From the NCBI GenBank assembly GCA_004194705.1, contig SADC01000006.1, forward strand, positions 62,001 through 126,000: a stretch of 64,000 nucleotides of DNA, written 5' to 3'. This document shows, one piece after another, positions 41,881-52,017 of this stretch (position 1 is its first letter; each line of letters opens with the position of its first letter). The position numbers were made by a program, and so were the translations under genes. The stretch is from Ditylenchus dipsaci (Eukaryota > Nematoda > Chromadorea > Rhabditida > Anguinidae). The notes under the pieces were generated by a model that saw only the letters and a list, made by a program, of their open reading frames with translations, was not told the DNA's origin and ran no database searches.

Positions 41881-41949
41881 ATAAGACGCTTTTTTCTTGG
41901 TCCCACTGTTTTTGGCTTTTTTTCAAACTATTAAATAAAATTTTGACAA

Positions 41950-42310
41950 CATTCTTGCAATTGGCTCAATTAACCGGCGTTATCAACCGGTTTGTTCGCC
42001 GGTGGGCTACCGGTTGATCACCTTTCTCAACCGTTGATCAACCGAAAATCAATCAACCGATAGATGGTTGATGTAGCGGTTTATTGACGAAAATCGCCAA
42101 TCAATTCCTTGATCAACCAGAAAACAATCAACCGGTTGATGGTGAATCTGGCGGTTGATTACAGGAAATTTCTATCAACCGGTGGGAAAAAATCGAAACT
42201 TTTACCACAATTGACCTACTGGTTGACCATTTGATCAACCGGTTGATCAACCGAGGACCAATCAACCGGTTGATGGTGGATGTGGCGGTTGATAAAATCC
42301 AGGCGTGCCC
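41950..42310. repeat. array of palindromic ATCAACCGGTTGAT units
   Basis: About fourteen occurrences of TTGATCAACC / CAACCGGTTGAT in both orientations, with two longer direct copies (CAATCAACCGGTTGATGGTG followed by GGCGGTTGAT) at about 42127 and 42256. Confidence 0.75.
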
Positions 42311-42739
42311 AAGACTGTTTGACAAATTTTGCAAAAAAAAATGACAGGGGCGACAAAGGCCAAAAAGCGTCCTATAGGGCCGTCGTTTTTTAGCAAAGCA
42401 GGCGCAGCTTCCGGTAATTCCATGAAATTCTGGATCAGAATTAGCTGGTCTCACAGTCCGTCTTTTTCGTGTTAAAACATTATTTGCTGTATGAAGGTTA
42501 AATGACGTCTGTTCTTGATGAATAATATTTTTTAGTTGTTTTTCTTTGGAGATGAATTTTATGTTTTAAGGTAGGTTTTATCCTAAATATAAACTGTACT
42601 TGAAACATGCAATCATCATTCGTCTACGACTCAAATCCATGAATAATTGAGTGTGCTAGCTGTACAAGTACTCGTTAAATATAATAATAAGTAATAAATA
42701 AAATATATAAAATATATACTAACTTAGAAATTATATATA

Positions 42740-43163
42740 CAGTCAAACTCGATATAGTGGCCCCCCCCCTCAAGTTCGTTCCCACCTAGGTCCGACACTT
42801 TTTTTAACCCAATTTTTGAAATAATTTATCGATTCTGTTTTCACAGTCTGGTCGCAATATCGTGAGGATTCCGATTTTGCCGATCGTTTTTTAAAATTAA
42901 ATAGTTTTTGCATTTAAAAAGCAAAACCTCGATATAGTGCCCCCCTTAAAAAAATTAGAGGGCCACTATATCGAGGTTTTGCTTTTTAAATGCAAAAAAC
43001 TATTTAATTTTTAAAAAACGATCGGCAAAATCGGAATCCTTACAATATTGCGACCAGACTGTGAAAACAGAATCGATAAATTATTTCAAAAATGGGGTTA
43101 AAAAAAGTGTCGGACCCTAGGTGGAACGAACTTGAGGGGGGGGCACTATATCGAGGTTGACTG
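42740..43163. mobile_element. CAGTC-group MITE, 'TCGATATAGTGGC' word
   Basis: TA|CAGTCAAACTCGATATAGTG ... CACTATATCGAGGTTGACTG|TA. The conserved body (GTTCGTTCCCACCTAGG, GTCCGACACTTTTTTTAACC) is mirrored, and the centre repeats the word (GCAAAACCTCGATATAGTG / CACTATATCGAGGTTTTGC). Confidence 0.92.
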
Positions 43164-43511
43164 TACTAACAAAGCACATGAAAATAATAATTATACGAAA
43201 AAATATATAAATCTACAAAATTATTTTTTAAGTATACAAGCAGAGAAAGAGACCTTAAGCCTGTTGGTTTCTTTTTTAAATTTATACATGTCCATATGAT
43301 GGCGTATAGTATGGGTTCTATTTTTAATTATTCAATAAAATAAAAATATTAAATAAAAAATTTTGTGTCGAACACGGTTTGCGTGAAGACGAGTTTTTGG
43401 ACGTGAGGATGAGTTAGTCAAATGTTCCAAGAAGCTTGCTAATCCTAACGGGTGGAGCATCCGGGAATCAAAAAAATCACCGTCGTTATGTTTGTGTGGA
43501 CTCAAACTGTA

Positions 43512-44025
43512 CAGGGTGTCTCGAAATTACGTTAAAATTTTGAAATTCAAAATTTTCGGTCAAAATTCAATTTTTTGTTTAGTTTTCAGCTTGCTTTCTC
43601 AGTTGCTTTCTGTCGTCTCTTTTAAATATATTTTAGGTTAACGTTCGAAGTCGGTTCATCAAATTAATTTCAGTCAATTTCGCAGATATGGCTGCAGTCA
43701 AGAAGGAGGAGCTACGTGCCGGTTTGTCCATCTTCGTCACCAAGGTCTTGGTACGCGCTGATCGGGCAACTATTTGGAGTGGCAAGGCAAACAGTCAGCA
43801 ATGCGGCTCGTCTATTTGAAGAAACAGGCGAAACAGGCGCCAGCAGGTAAGAAAAATGAGTGCAAGACAAAAAGACCATCCGGTTTGATTTAGTGGTCTT
43901 AATTTGTGGTTTTCATTTCACATTTTTTGCTGTTTGTTACTTTGTGTGAGAGATGTGCACAGGGTGAATAAAGTTTATTATTTGTTCATAAGGCCTTATT
44001 GGGACGTAATTTTGACACACCCTGT
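43512..44025 (+). mobile_element. mariner-like relic with HTH of transposase
   Basis: Ends ACAGGGTGTCTCGAAATTAC and GTAATTTTGACACACCCTGT. Inside, 43688-43849 encodes MAAVKKEELRAGLSIFVTKV and, after a frame change, LIGQLFGVARQTVSNAARLF EETGETGAS, a helix-turn-helix typical of Tc1/mariner N-termini. The catalytic domain is missing. Positions 43170-43510 hold nothing I recognise. Confidence 0.75.
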
Positions 44026-44519
44026 GACTGAAATTGTAAAATTAGCTTTTTGTGATCTTTGTTTCTGTTCTTCCAACCGAAAAAAAAACTTACAGTTGCT
44101 GCTTCAATTCATCCTCCTTTTTTGCCAGTTTTTGATCTGCTTTCTGTCGACGCCGAAGTTCTTGCCCGCGGATTAGATTGAGCTCTTTTTGCGCGCCCAT
44201 TCGATTGCTTTAATCTTTTTTGTCACGTCGTTGTTTTTTCGCGCTTCTTTTTCACTGGACAAACCTCATCTTCGCGCAGCTGGAGTTCATCGGAATTGCT
44301 CATTCGAAAACATAGATTATCTCATCAGCAAAAACTGCATCAAAAACAAATTGTGCGACAAAAATTATTTTCAACAAAAATAATTCGCAACAAAATATTT
44401 TTTTCTCTCAGGACACAAAAATATTTGAAAGATTGTTGTCAATATAACTTTCTAACTACAACCCCATCTTGAAGCGGTGCTGAGGGTGGCACTATAGCGG
44501 GACTCGACTATATAGCAAT

Positions 44520-44888
44520 CATTGTGACCGCCCGTCCGGCCGGCTCGTCCCCGTCGTCGTCTGAAAAACCGGACGGTCGGACGGCCGGTGGACGGCCGGT
44601 TTGGAAAGCGTCTAAAAACGTCTAAGACGGCAGACGTCTAAGACGGCAGGCCATCAAAGGCATGCTCGGACGGGACGGCCGGTTCGTCCGAGACCGTCCT
44701 GTACTGAACCGAGATTTTTTTTCAACTAATAGTACATAACAAGCAAAAAAATTTGGCAATTTTTTTAATTATTTTGCCGAACGGCTGGCAGACGGCCGCA
44801 TTAGAAAACTTTCGGCCGGACGGCTGGTCGAAAACGTGTAAGACGGGGACGAGACGCCGTCCAAATTTCGATAAACGAGGTCACTATG
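44520..44888. mobile_element. hAT-like MITE with CATTGTGACCGCC ends
   Basis: Left CATTGTGACCGCCCGTCCGG, right GAGGTCACTATG, flanks ATAGCAAT/ATAACAAT (7 of 8). GC-rich ends with ACGGCCGG and ACGTCTAAGACGG repeats. It sits beside a CAGTC-group remnant (CACTATAGCGGGACTCGACTA at about 44490-44510). Confidence 0.75.
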
Positions 44889-44968
44889 ATAACAATTGAC
44901 TATAATTATCAACTATAATATTTTATTGAAGCAATTTGATCAGCTTTGATTAACTATGATGTTAACTA

Positions 44969-45152
44969 CAGTCAACCTGGGTTATCCGACACCCAAGGGA
45001 CTGGCCTTATGGTGTCGGATAAACGAGGTGTCGGTTAACTGAGGTGTCAGTTGACAGAGAATAGGCCAATCTAAGCCAAATGAAGGATATTTGAGGTGTC
45101 GGATAACCGAGGGTGTCGGTTAACTGGGGTGTCGGATAACCAGGTTTGACTG
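44969..45152. mobile_element. CAGTC-group MITE, 'GGGTTATCCGACACC' word
   Basis: TA|CAGTCAACCTGGGTTATCCG ... CGGATAACCAGGTTTGACTG|TA with four further GGTGTCGG(A/T)TAAC copies inside. Confidence 0.92.
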
Positions 45153-45381
45153 TATAATAATAATTGTATTTTATTATCAGAATATAACGCTATCTAAAAA
45201 AAAACATGGCACGCCATCCTTTTTAGATAGAGTCACATAAATAGCTGACTGAATATGTTATGTTATTTTCAGTGTCTGCTAAATGAATACTTGCTATATC
45301 AAAAGCAATGTATAGAAAAATATAATATATAAAGTGATAAATAAATAGTATACAAAAAACCTATAAATATGTAAAAGGATA

Positions 45382-46166
45382 CCGTATTCTCTCTAATAGA
45401 ACCACATGTGGTTCTATTTTTCAACCCCCTCGGAGGGGGGGGGGGGTGGTTCTATTAGAGAGTGTGGTTCAAATAGAGAGTGTGGTTCTATTGTTCAACC
45501 TTCTGAAGATATTCAAGCATTGCAGCATACACTCATAAATTTTTTATTTACAACTAAACTCGGACTTGCTCTGATTTAGGGGGACGTCCACTTTTTACCA
45601 TATTTTATATTTATTTTTGTTGATTATGACAGTCATGTTATATCGATGACCTATATGAACAGTTTAATAATTAATTATGTTGATCAAGGGATTTCGGTCA
45701 CCATGATCACCATAATTCACTTGATCGACCTGAAAAAATTAAAAATATATATACTGAAAAATGGGCGTCCCCCTAGACCAGAACAGGTCGCAAAGCTCAT
45801 CAAGAGTCTAGAGATATATCTTTATAATTAAACACATTCTCTTGTGCTTCCTCTAGATCGATTACTAGTATCAGCTCAGCCAAATTTTTTTCATCACGCG
45901 CACGCTTCACCTTGCCTCGTCCACTCGTGACCGGCCCAACTTTCTTGAAGCAGTGGATGGCGACGTCCTCACATCTATCGATGGCATCGGAAACTTCGCA
46001 TGATTTGAATGACTCAGTGATGAGCTTCTTCGATAGATTTTCCGAGGCTTCGACAATTCATTAGAGGTAGACGGCCATTGACGAAGCTTGAGAGAGTGTT
46101 AAGGGTGTGGTTCTATTAGAGAGTGTGGTTCAAATAGAGAGTGTGGTTCTATTAGAGAGAATACGG
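45382..46166 (-). mobile_element. pogo/Tigger-like element with CTCTAATAGAACC ends
   Basis: TA|CCGTATTCTCTCTAATAGAA ... TTCTATTAGAGAGAATACGG|TA, with GTGGTTCTATTAGAGAGTGT subterminal units at both ends. It retains the 3' end of a transposase gene and so connects the whole CTCTAAT MITE group to pogo-type elements. The section from TGATGAGC to GGGGGACGCCC is also present at 7440. Confidence 0.85.
45800..46057 (-). pseudogene. pogo/Tigger transposase C-terminal fragment
   Basis: Eighty-five codons then TGA (45800-45802). SENLSKKLITESFKSCEVSD followed by AIDRCEDVAIHCFKKVGPV matches the segment after the DDE domain of Tigger/pogo and jerky-like proteins (xxxxVSxxLIxxSFKxCGIS..DGSEDxxI). The tail is KVKRARDEKN then acidic. 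The upstream codon is a stop, so the catalytic domain has been deleted. Confidence 0.75.
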
Positions 46167-46606
46167 TATATAAATTAAAAGACATCAGGAAATATCTGAA
46201 ACTAAGATAGAAACAATTCTACTTATTCCATGTGAACGATGCTGTTGAGTTTGTACCAGGTTGCATCCGACTTTTTGAAAAAAAAATCAGAACCAGATAT
46301 CAGATGTCGAAAAAAGTCAGATATCAGATATCAGAAAACTCGTCATAAGTATTAACTATAAAAATTTTCCTATGTGTATATAAATGCTCAGCAAGGGTTG
46401 GCCATCGTATATTAGGACGGACTCAAATATGATTTTGAAACTACAAAAATGATTTAAGACTTTTTAACATACGTTAGCTAACCCTCAAACTTTTGAGTCA
46501 AAAAGTGTACTATTGTGGGTAAATTACCTATTAATGGAGAGCAGGCTATTATAAAAAGTTTTTTGCCTTAATCCATACGTTAGAACAGACTCAAACTTTT
46601 TTTCAT

Positions 46607-46694
46607 GCACTCCACTCTCGATAAACCGGCACCCCCGATAAACTGGCACCCCAAGCTGGTCCGCAGGGATCGCTCGTTTATCGAGAGTGAACTG
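46607..46694. repeat. short CAGTC-group remnant, 'TCTCGATAAACCGGCACC' word
   Basis: ACTCTCGATAAACCGGCACC and its partial repeat face CGTTTATCGAGAGTGAACTG. Positions 46200-46600 hold no gene. Confidence 0.6.
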
Positions 46695-46739
46695 AATCTG
46701 AAAACATGTTTAAGTCCATCCTAAGATATGCAAGCCAAC

Positions 46740-46950
46740 TCCTGCCTAAGCCTAAAAACGTAAAAGCCAAGTGTCACCCCCTCAAAAAGTATTTTTCTCT
46801 AAGCGTCCTATTTTGGGTTCCCTTGATTTTTTTAAAGTTTCTTTTTTGCAATGTGTAGCGCGCTAACCTAGGCTTAGGATTAGGCTTAGGCAAAAATGAA
46901 AAAAGTTAGCTTAGAGAAAAATACTCTTTGGAGGGGGGGGGCGGTCGGTC
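46740..46950. repeat. foldback containing TTAGGC runs
   Basis: GCCTAAGCCTAA at left and CTAGGCTTAGGATTAGGCTT at 46867-46890, with CTCTAAG/CTTAGAG and GAGAAAAATACTCTTTGGAG arms. Same family as 19.83 kb. Confidence 0.65.
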
Positions 46951-47444
46951 ACTTGGGCTGCTGTCGCCTAAAGGTTTTAAAAAAAAAGCAGAGGAACCAA
47001 GGCAAAACTTCTTTCACTCCTCCTTTTTTAAAAGTGCCAAATCTGAGCTTTATTACTTTATACTGCACTAAAGATGAAGCCTATCAAATACTGACTAAGA
47101 ATAACTGTTGCCACTTCCTGTGAGTTTTGATATATGAAAAGTAAGAAATTTCAAAACTTTAAAGAATTATAAGTTTGCCAGGGAGCATAACAAGATGAAA
47201 AAGAAAGCTACAACTAGAGGCCATTCAAACCATCGTTCCGGCTCACAGACAATATGTTTTTCCAATAAGTTGCATTTCCTTATCTCTTCTGCCTGTTTGT
47301 TCATCTTCAAGCCAGCTTGTCTGGAGTCGTGATTCTTTGCCACATATCGATTGATTTTCAAAAATGTGGCCATTTAATAAATCTTTGGTTCAATTTTTTT
47401 CGCAAAAAAAGTTAAAATTCAATCGTCGATGGAGACGGCGAAAA

Positions 47445-47836
47445 ACAGCATGTGCCAAAAGTTCGTTCCCGCCTAGGGTCCGACACTTTTTTACCTCGAT
47501 TTTTGATGGCTTCTGCCAGTTATCTTCGGCTAGTTGGGTCCAAAATATCGCAAAGATTCTGATTTTGCCGATTCTTTTTGTAAACGGCAATAAATTTGCC
47601 GAAAAGACCCGCACCTCTCGACTTAGTGTAGCCTTATTTTCAATAAATGGCTACACTATATGGAGAAGTGTGGGTCCTCACGACAAATCTATTGCCACTT
47701 ACAAAAACGATCAGCATAATTAGAGTCCTTGTGATGTTCTGATTAGACTGACAAATCAGATTTCATAAAAGTTTTCAAAAATAGAGGTAAAAAGTTTTGG
47801 ACCCAGAGCGGGAACGAACTTTTTGCACCAACACTG
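47445..47836. mobile_element. CAGTC-group MITE, 'CTCTCGACTTAGTGTAGCC' word
   Basis: Body GTTCGTTCCCGCCTAGGGTC at left, GAGCGGGAACGAACTTTTTG at right; centre CCTCTCGACTTAGTGTAGCC/GGCTACACTATATGGAG; right end ACACTG|TA. Confidence 0.75.
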
Positions 47837-47839
47837 TAG

Positions 47840-48490
47840 AGACACACGAGAGTGGTAGTCTTCGTCGGTGATGTTGTTGAGCAAGTTGAAAAGACAGCGA
47901 AAGTTGACTGTATTGGCAAGAGTTACTGTATACCAAACATATTTCAATAAAATACTACATTTTGTAATAATAAACTTGAACCAAACCAAGAAAAATAGCT
48001 ACCTCAGTAAGGTCGGTATTTTCAAACTTCTTAGTTTCACTTATGTAGCTTGTCTCTTTTTTCGACCACACTTTTTTAAATCGACGCAAGACATTTGGAT
48101 TCTGAACTCAAGCCGATAAAATTTTGAAAATGAGCACAAAAGAATATTATAGCAATGAATTTGTAGTAATTGTTTTGCAAATGGAAACATATGAATAAAT
48201 CCTTAGAAAAATTAACTTCGAATAAGTGTTATTTGGAAAAATAAATATATGTAAATATAAAATGAAGTAAATGTGGTGAAATAGGAGTGCACAGGGTTTG
48301 ATTATGCACATGTGTTATTGTGACTGGGCCCTATCCTCTCATAGCCATAAGCCATATAGAATCGGTTGATCACTTTTGTCACTTAATCAGATTACTATAA
48401 TTGATGATTTCTAAATTGTTTTTGTATTCGTTTTGCTTGAAATATGATTTAATTTCATTTTCAATCTTTTACAACAAACGTTAATTTTTT
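47840..48490. other. no gene seen
   Basis: AT-rich sequence, no recognised feature. Confidence 0.45.
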
Positions 48491-49111
48491 TCTAGATTTT
48501 TATCATTCTGATGTGGGAAACATCAATTTATAAACAAAATATCATTAGACATAATGACCAGATTCTAAAATTTTCGCCTAAAAAATGTCACACGAGCGTT
48601 CCTGGAACTTATAACTTATTAAGAGACATAATAGTGATTTTTTTCAAATCGGTCAGAAGTCCAGAATTTTTGCAAGAATATGGTGAATTTTCACAGTCAT
48701 CTTGTAGAGCTACTCCAGCCGAGTGAAATGAGCTTAAACAGACATATAAGAAAATACAAAACAGACCAGCCCTATACATTTTAAGAAAAGAGGTCAACAT
48801 TCATGTTTGAAAATAATCACTCCACCATAAAAAGCCATACCTAAAAATTTTCAGCAAAAACCGGTGTTGACTTTGCAAAATATATTGCTCTGCATGAAAT
48901 TCGGAGTCGTTTAGTATATAACACATGTACTGTAGAAAAAAAGTTGAAAAAGTCACGGTGCCAAATTTTATATAAAAAAACCCTCAAAATTACAGATTAT
49001 GTCTCATGCCTAATAGCTGGGATCTATTATTATAAATAGTATTGATAGGTTTTTGATTGTTTGTATTCTTTTGCTTGTAATGTGATTAAAAACAAATTTT
49101 TGTTTTTTCAG

Positions 49112-49313
49112 AAAGTATCTTGGTTTGAGATATTGTTCTAATTGTGCCACTATCACCACCTTCCCACCCACCTACCTGCGCCACTACTTATTGTTGTTAT
49201 TATTAAAAGAAGCGGAGAAGAATTATGTATCACACTCAACTTTCGTGGTTCTTCAATCCTACTGTCTGAAGTCTTACAATTTCGAAGTGTTAAAGTTCGG
49301 AGTTGTATTGTAG
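49112..49313 (+). CDS. possible exon, unidentified
   Basis: An acceptor-like TTTTTTCAG at about 49111 precedes an open frame to TAG 49311-49313 (KYLGLRYCSNC, then a Leu-rich stretch and KEAEKNYVSHSTFVV). Another frame is also open, and I see no family. A similar acceptor-plus-frame case at 48497-48726 is even weaker. Confidence 0.25.
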
Positions 49314-49534
49314 AATTTATGAGTAAACTTTGTTTCCCTAAGGCAACTACCATATTTCCTGTAATTTCTCACCCAACCCCCACTCCTAGCCCACCCCCCT
49401 CTTAATTACAAGAGATCCGGTACATTAGGTGAGAAGATAAAGAGTGTTCAAAATTTCAGGTTCAATTTAGCCGTCAAATTTTTAAAAAAATTTAAGGAAG
49501 CCACATTTTTCATTTTTTATCTTTCTTCCTTTAG

Positions 49535-49710
49535 ATGGTTTTCAGCATACCTGTCACTCTGCGGTCAACATACGAGCCTGCATTCTGCTTAACAGAAGTC
49601 AACGATCTGGAAGATCAATATTCATATCGTGAGATCAATGAATTTTTGACAGTAATCCACAGCGTGTTCACCGGACGTCGTCGAGATGAAGTAACAGGCA
49701 GTACAATGAG
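49535..49710 (+). CDS. internal exon of an unidentified gene
   Basis: A strong acceptor (TTCCTTTAG) and donor (ATGAG|GTATAT) bound 58 codons plus two bases: MVFSIPVTLRSTYEPAF, CLTEVNDLEDQYSYREINEF, LTVIHSVFTGRRRDEV. The residue mix and the absence of repeats look like real protein. Neighbouring exons were not found, and transposon sequence begins at 49797. Confidence 0.5.
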
Positions 49711-49796
49711 GTATATTTTTTGACGCTACTGTGCTATATCCCCCTCCAATAAAATATCTCCTCGGGACTATCGCCTGTGAACCGTCCTCGGAGCTA

Positions 49797-50051
49797 CCAT
49801 ATTTCCTCTAATTACCGCCCGGGGCGGTAATTAGAAGCACGCAATTTTTTCAAACTTCAAGTGATCCAAAACTCGCGTTTTAATTCACTGTTTGAGCTGT
49901 CTAAAAAGTGCCTGTTAGTTTTTTGAAATCCCTCGCAGTCACTTTTTAGACAGCTCAAAGAGTAAATAAAAACATAAATTTTAGACCACATAAAGTTAGA
50001 GAGGGGAGGGGCGGCAATCAGAGGGGGGGGCAGTCATTAGAGGAAATACAG
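49797..50051. mobile_element. MITE, CTCTAATTACCGCCC variant
   Basis: TA|CCATATTTCCTCTAATTACC ... CATTAGAGGAAATACAG|TA, interior as 8433-8680. Confidence 0.88.
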
Positions 50052-50859
50052 TACTCGGCTATACTCATCCTCCCATCCGCAAAATCGACTATCTTATGAG
50101 TGGTATAAAACCATTTAAGGTAAAATAGGAGCACTTGTTAGCACCTGAGCACCCGCATCCTACCAACCTACCAACAAAACTGCCTTTGAATCCAATATGC
50201 ATCTTTCATTCTTTGTGTCTGTAGCTATCACCCATTCACAAATGTAACAAATACACAAAAAAGCCATGCTGAGAAATCCTTGTTCTCTTTTCGGGGCTTA
50301 TTTATGTATTAATTTTTTTCAAAATGCTTCTTTTGCTCTGCTTTATACAAAAAAAATGATTTATATTTATTAAATTACAATAAACATTTATGATAGCTTA
50401 CAAAGCAGCAATATTCTTAGAACTTGCGCAGACAGCTCTGGTATTCAACGAAAATAGTAGGGAAAGGTATATAGAAATGTACACAGTCAGTGCTAAAACA
50501 TGAAGTGGAATACACATAAACATAACTAGAAAAAAATTGGCATTTTGTTAATATAGCAGGCAAAAATTCCTAAAATACAACAATAGTTCCTTCAGATTGC
50601 TGACTTATAGTGCTCAATCTCGAAGTTTCAGCAACTTAAACAAAAGAAAATATTTTTAAAAAAGGTCGTCCAAAACAGTTAAGAAATCAGGTCCCTGGCA
50701 AGCCCTGGAAACTGGTCAGTTTGCCCAGTTACATTCTCAATACATGCGAAAATAAAATTTAGTAAAGATTTTTCGCAAGGTCGATTGGTATAACGCGCCC
50801 CAAAAGAATTTTTATTAGATCTCTGAGTCAGCAAAAGACTCATCCTGAGTCAGATTTAG

Positions 50860-51215
50860 CCCGTAGATAACTGTAAAATAGAAAACTGTAGAATTTCTCA
50901 TATAATATACGAGAAATTCTACAGTTATCAACGTACAGTTATCATTCTGAGTCAACTTTACCCCGTCGATAACAATACGTTGATAACGGTAAGATTTTTT
51001 TTACCGATAACTGTGCGTTAATAACTGTAGAATATCTGGTATATTATACGAGGAATTCCACAGTTATCAACGTACAGTTATCATTCTGATTCAATTTTTC
51101 CCCGTCCATAACTATACATTGATAACTGTGAAATTTTTAATTGATAACTGTACCTTAATAACTGTAGAATTTCTATCATAATATAAAAAAACTACAGGTA
51201 ACGTATAATCTGACT
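50860..51215. repeat. amplified palindromes GATAACTGTAGAATTTCT
   Basis: Three to four successive hairpins (GAAATTCTACAGTTATCAACG with complements) separated by CATTCTGAGTCAA. Same family as 8770-9000. Positions 50060-50850 and 51220-51560 hold no gene I can support. Confidence 0.8.
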
Positions 51216-52017
51216 CAGAATGGGTGGTGAAGCAGAATCAGAATGCGTTTTGGCTGTGCCAGAAAAAAATTAAACAGTCAGAAATAATATAAAAAGTTTA
51301 TTTGGAGGTGAGTTAGTTGCTTTTGTCAGATCTTTACCAATTACAAAACCACAAGTTACGGGCCAGACTTAGTATCCTCAAGATTTTAGATTTTTATTAG
51401 GGTTGAGGAAATGAGTCGATGAGCAAGATTCAAATACACACCTTGTAAACTAAAAAAGATGCACAATGCTATCTTTTATCTCACTTTTGCTCTTAAACAA
51501 CAAAAGGAATAGTAAAATAGAGAAATTACACAGAATCAGAAACTTTGTTTAGATATAAATAAATTGTATGGACCTTGTTTACAGCTTTAACGATAGATCT
51601 CTTCCAGTTTTTTGCAATATACTAGTTCTGTGTCTTGAGCTCTTCTCCACAGATCGGCGTCTCCACGCATTTTGGCTGTCCACAGAAGGCTTTCACCTGC
51701 AAAAATATTCAAATAAGTTTTTCTTTCAGAATTATTCAAATGTAAATTAATGTAGACAAAAATCGAAATTAAATTTTGAATAAAGGGAAATTATAAATGA
51801 AGGCGTTTTTTTCTCACACTCGGAAAAATCTCAAAATGGAAATTGCGGCGTGTTCGATCTATCATACAAAAAAATTTGAAACCAAAATTTTTGAGAAAAG
51901 ACTGAGTTTTGGACTACCCAAACCACAATTTCTTTTAAACTATTTGTTGAATCCAAGTGCTCCGTATATTGTGGTATTTGGACTAAAAAGCAAAACTAAA
52001 TAGTATTTAGTTTTGCA

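Noticed and set aside
41431..41884. Arg/Pro-rich proteins in the 41.5-kb GC-rich region
   Set aside because: Frames are open on both strands because of composition; the units are DNA repeats.
51568..52003. Plus-strand frames near the J-protein 3' end
   Set aside because: AT-rich, unsupported by splice sites or homology, and antisense to the 3' flank of a real gene.
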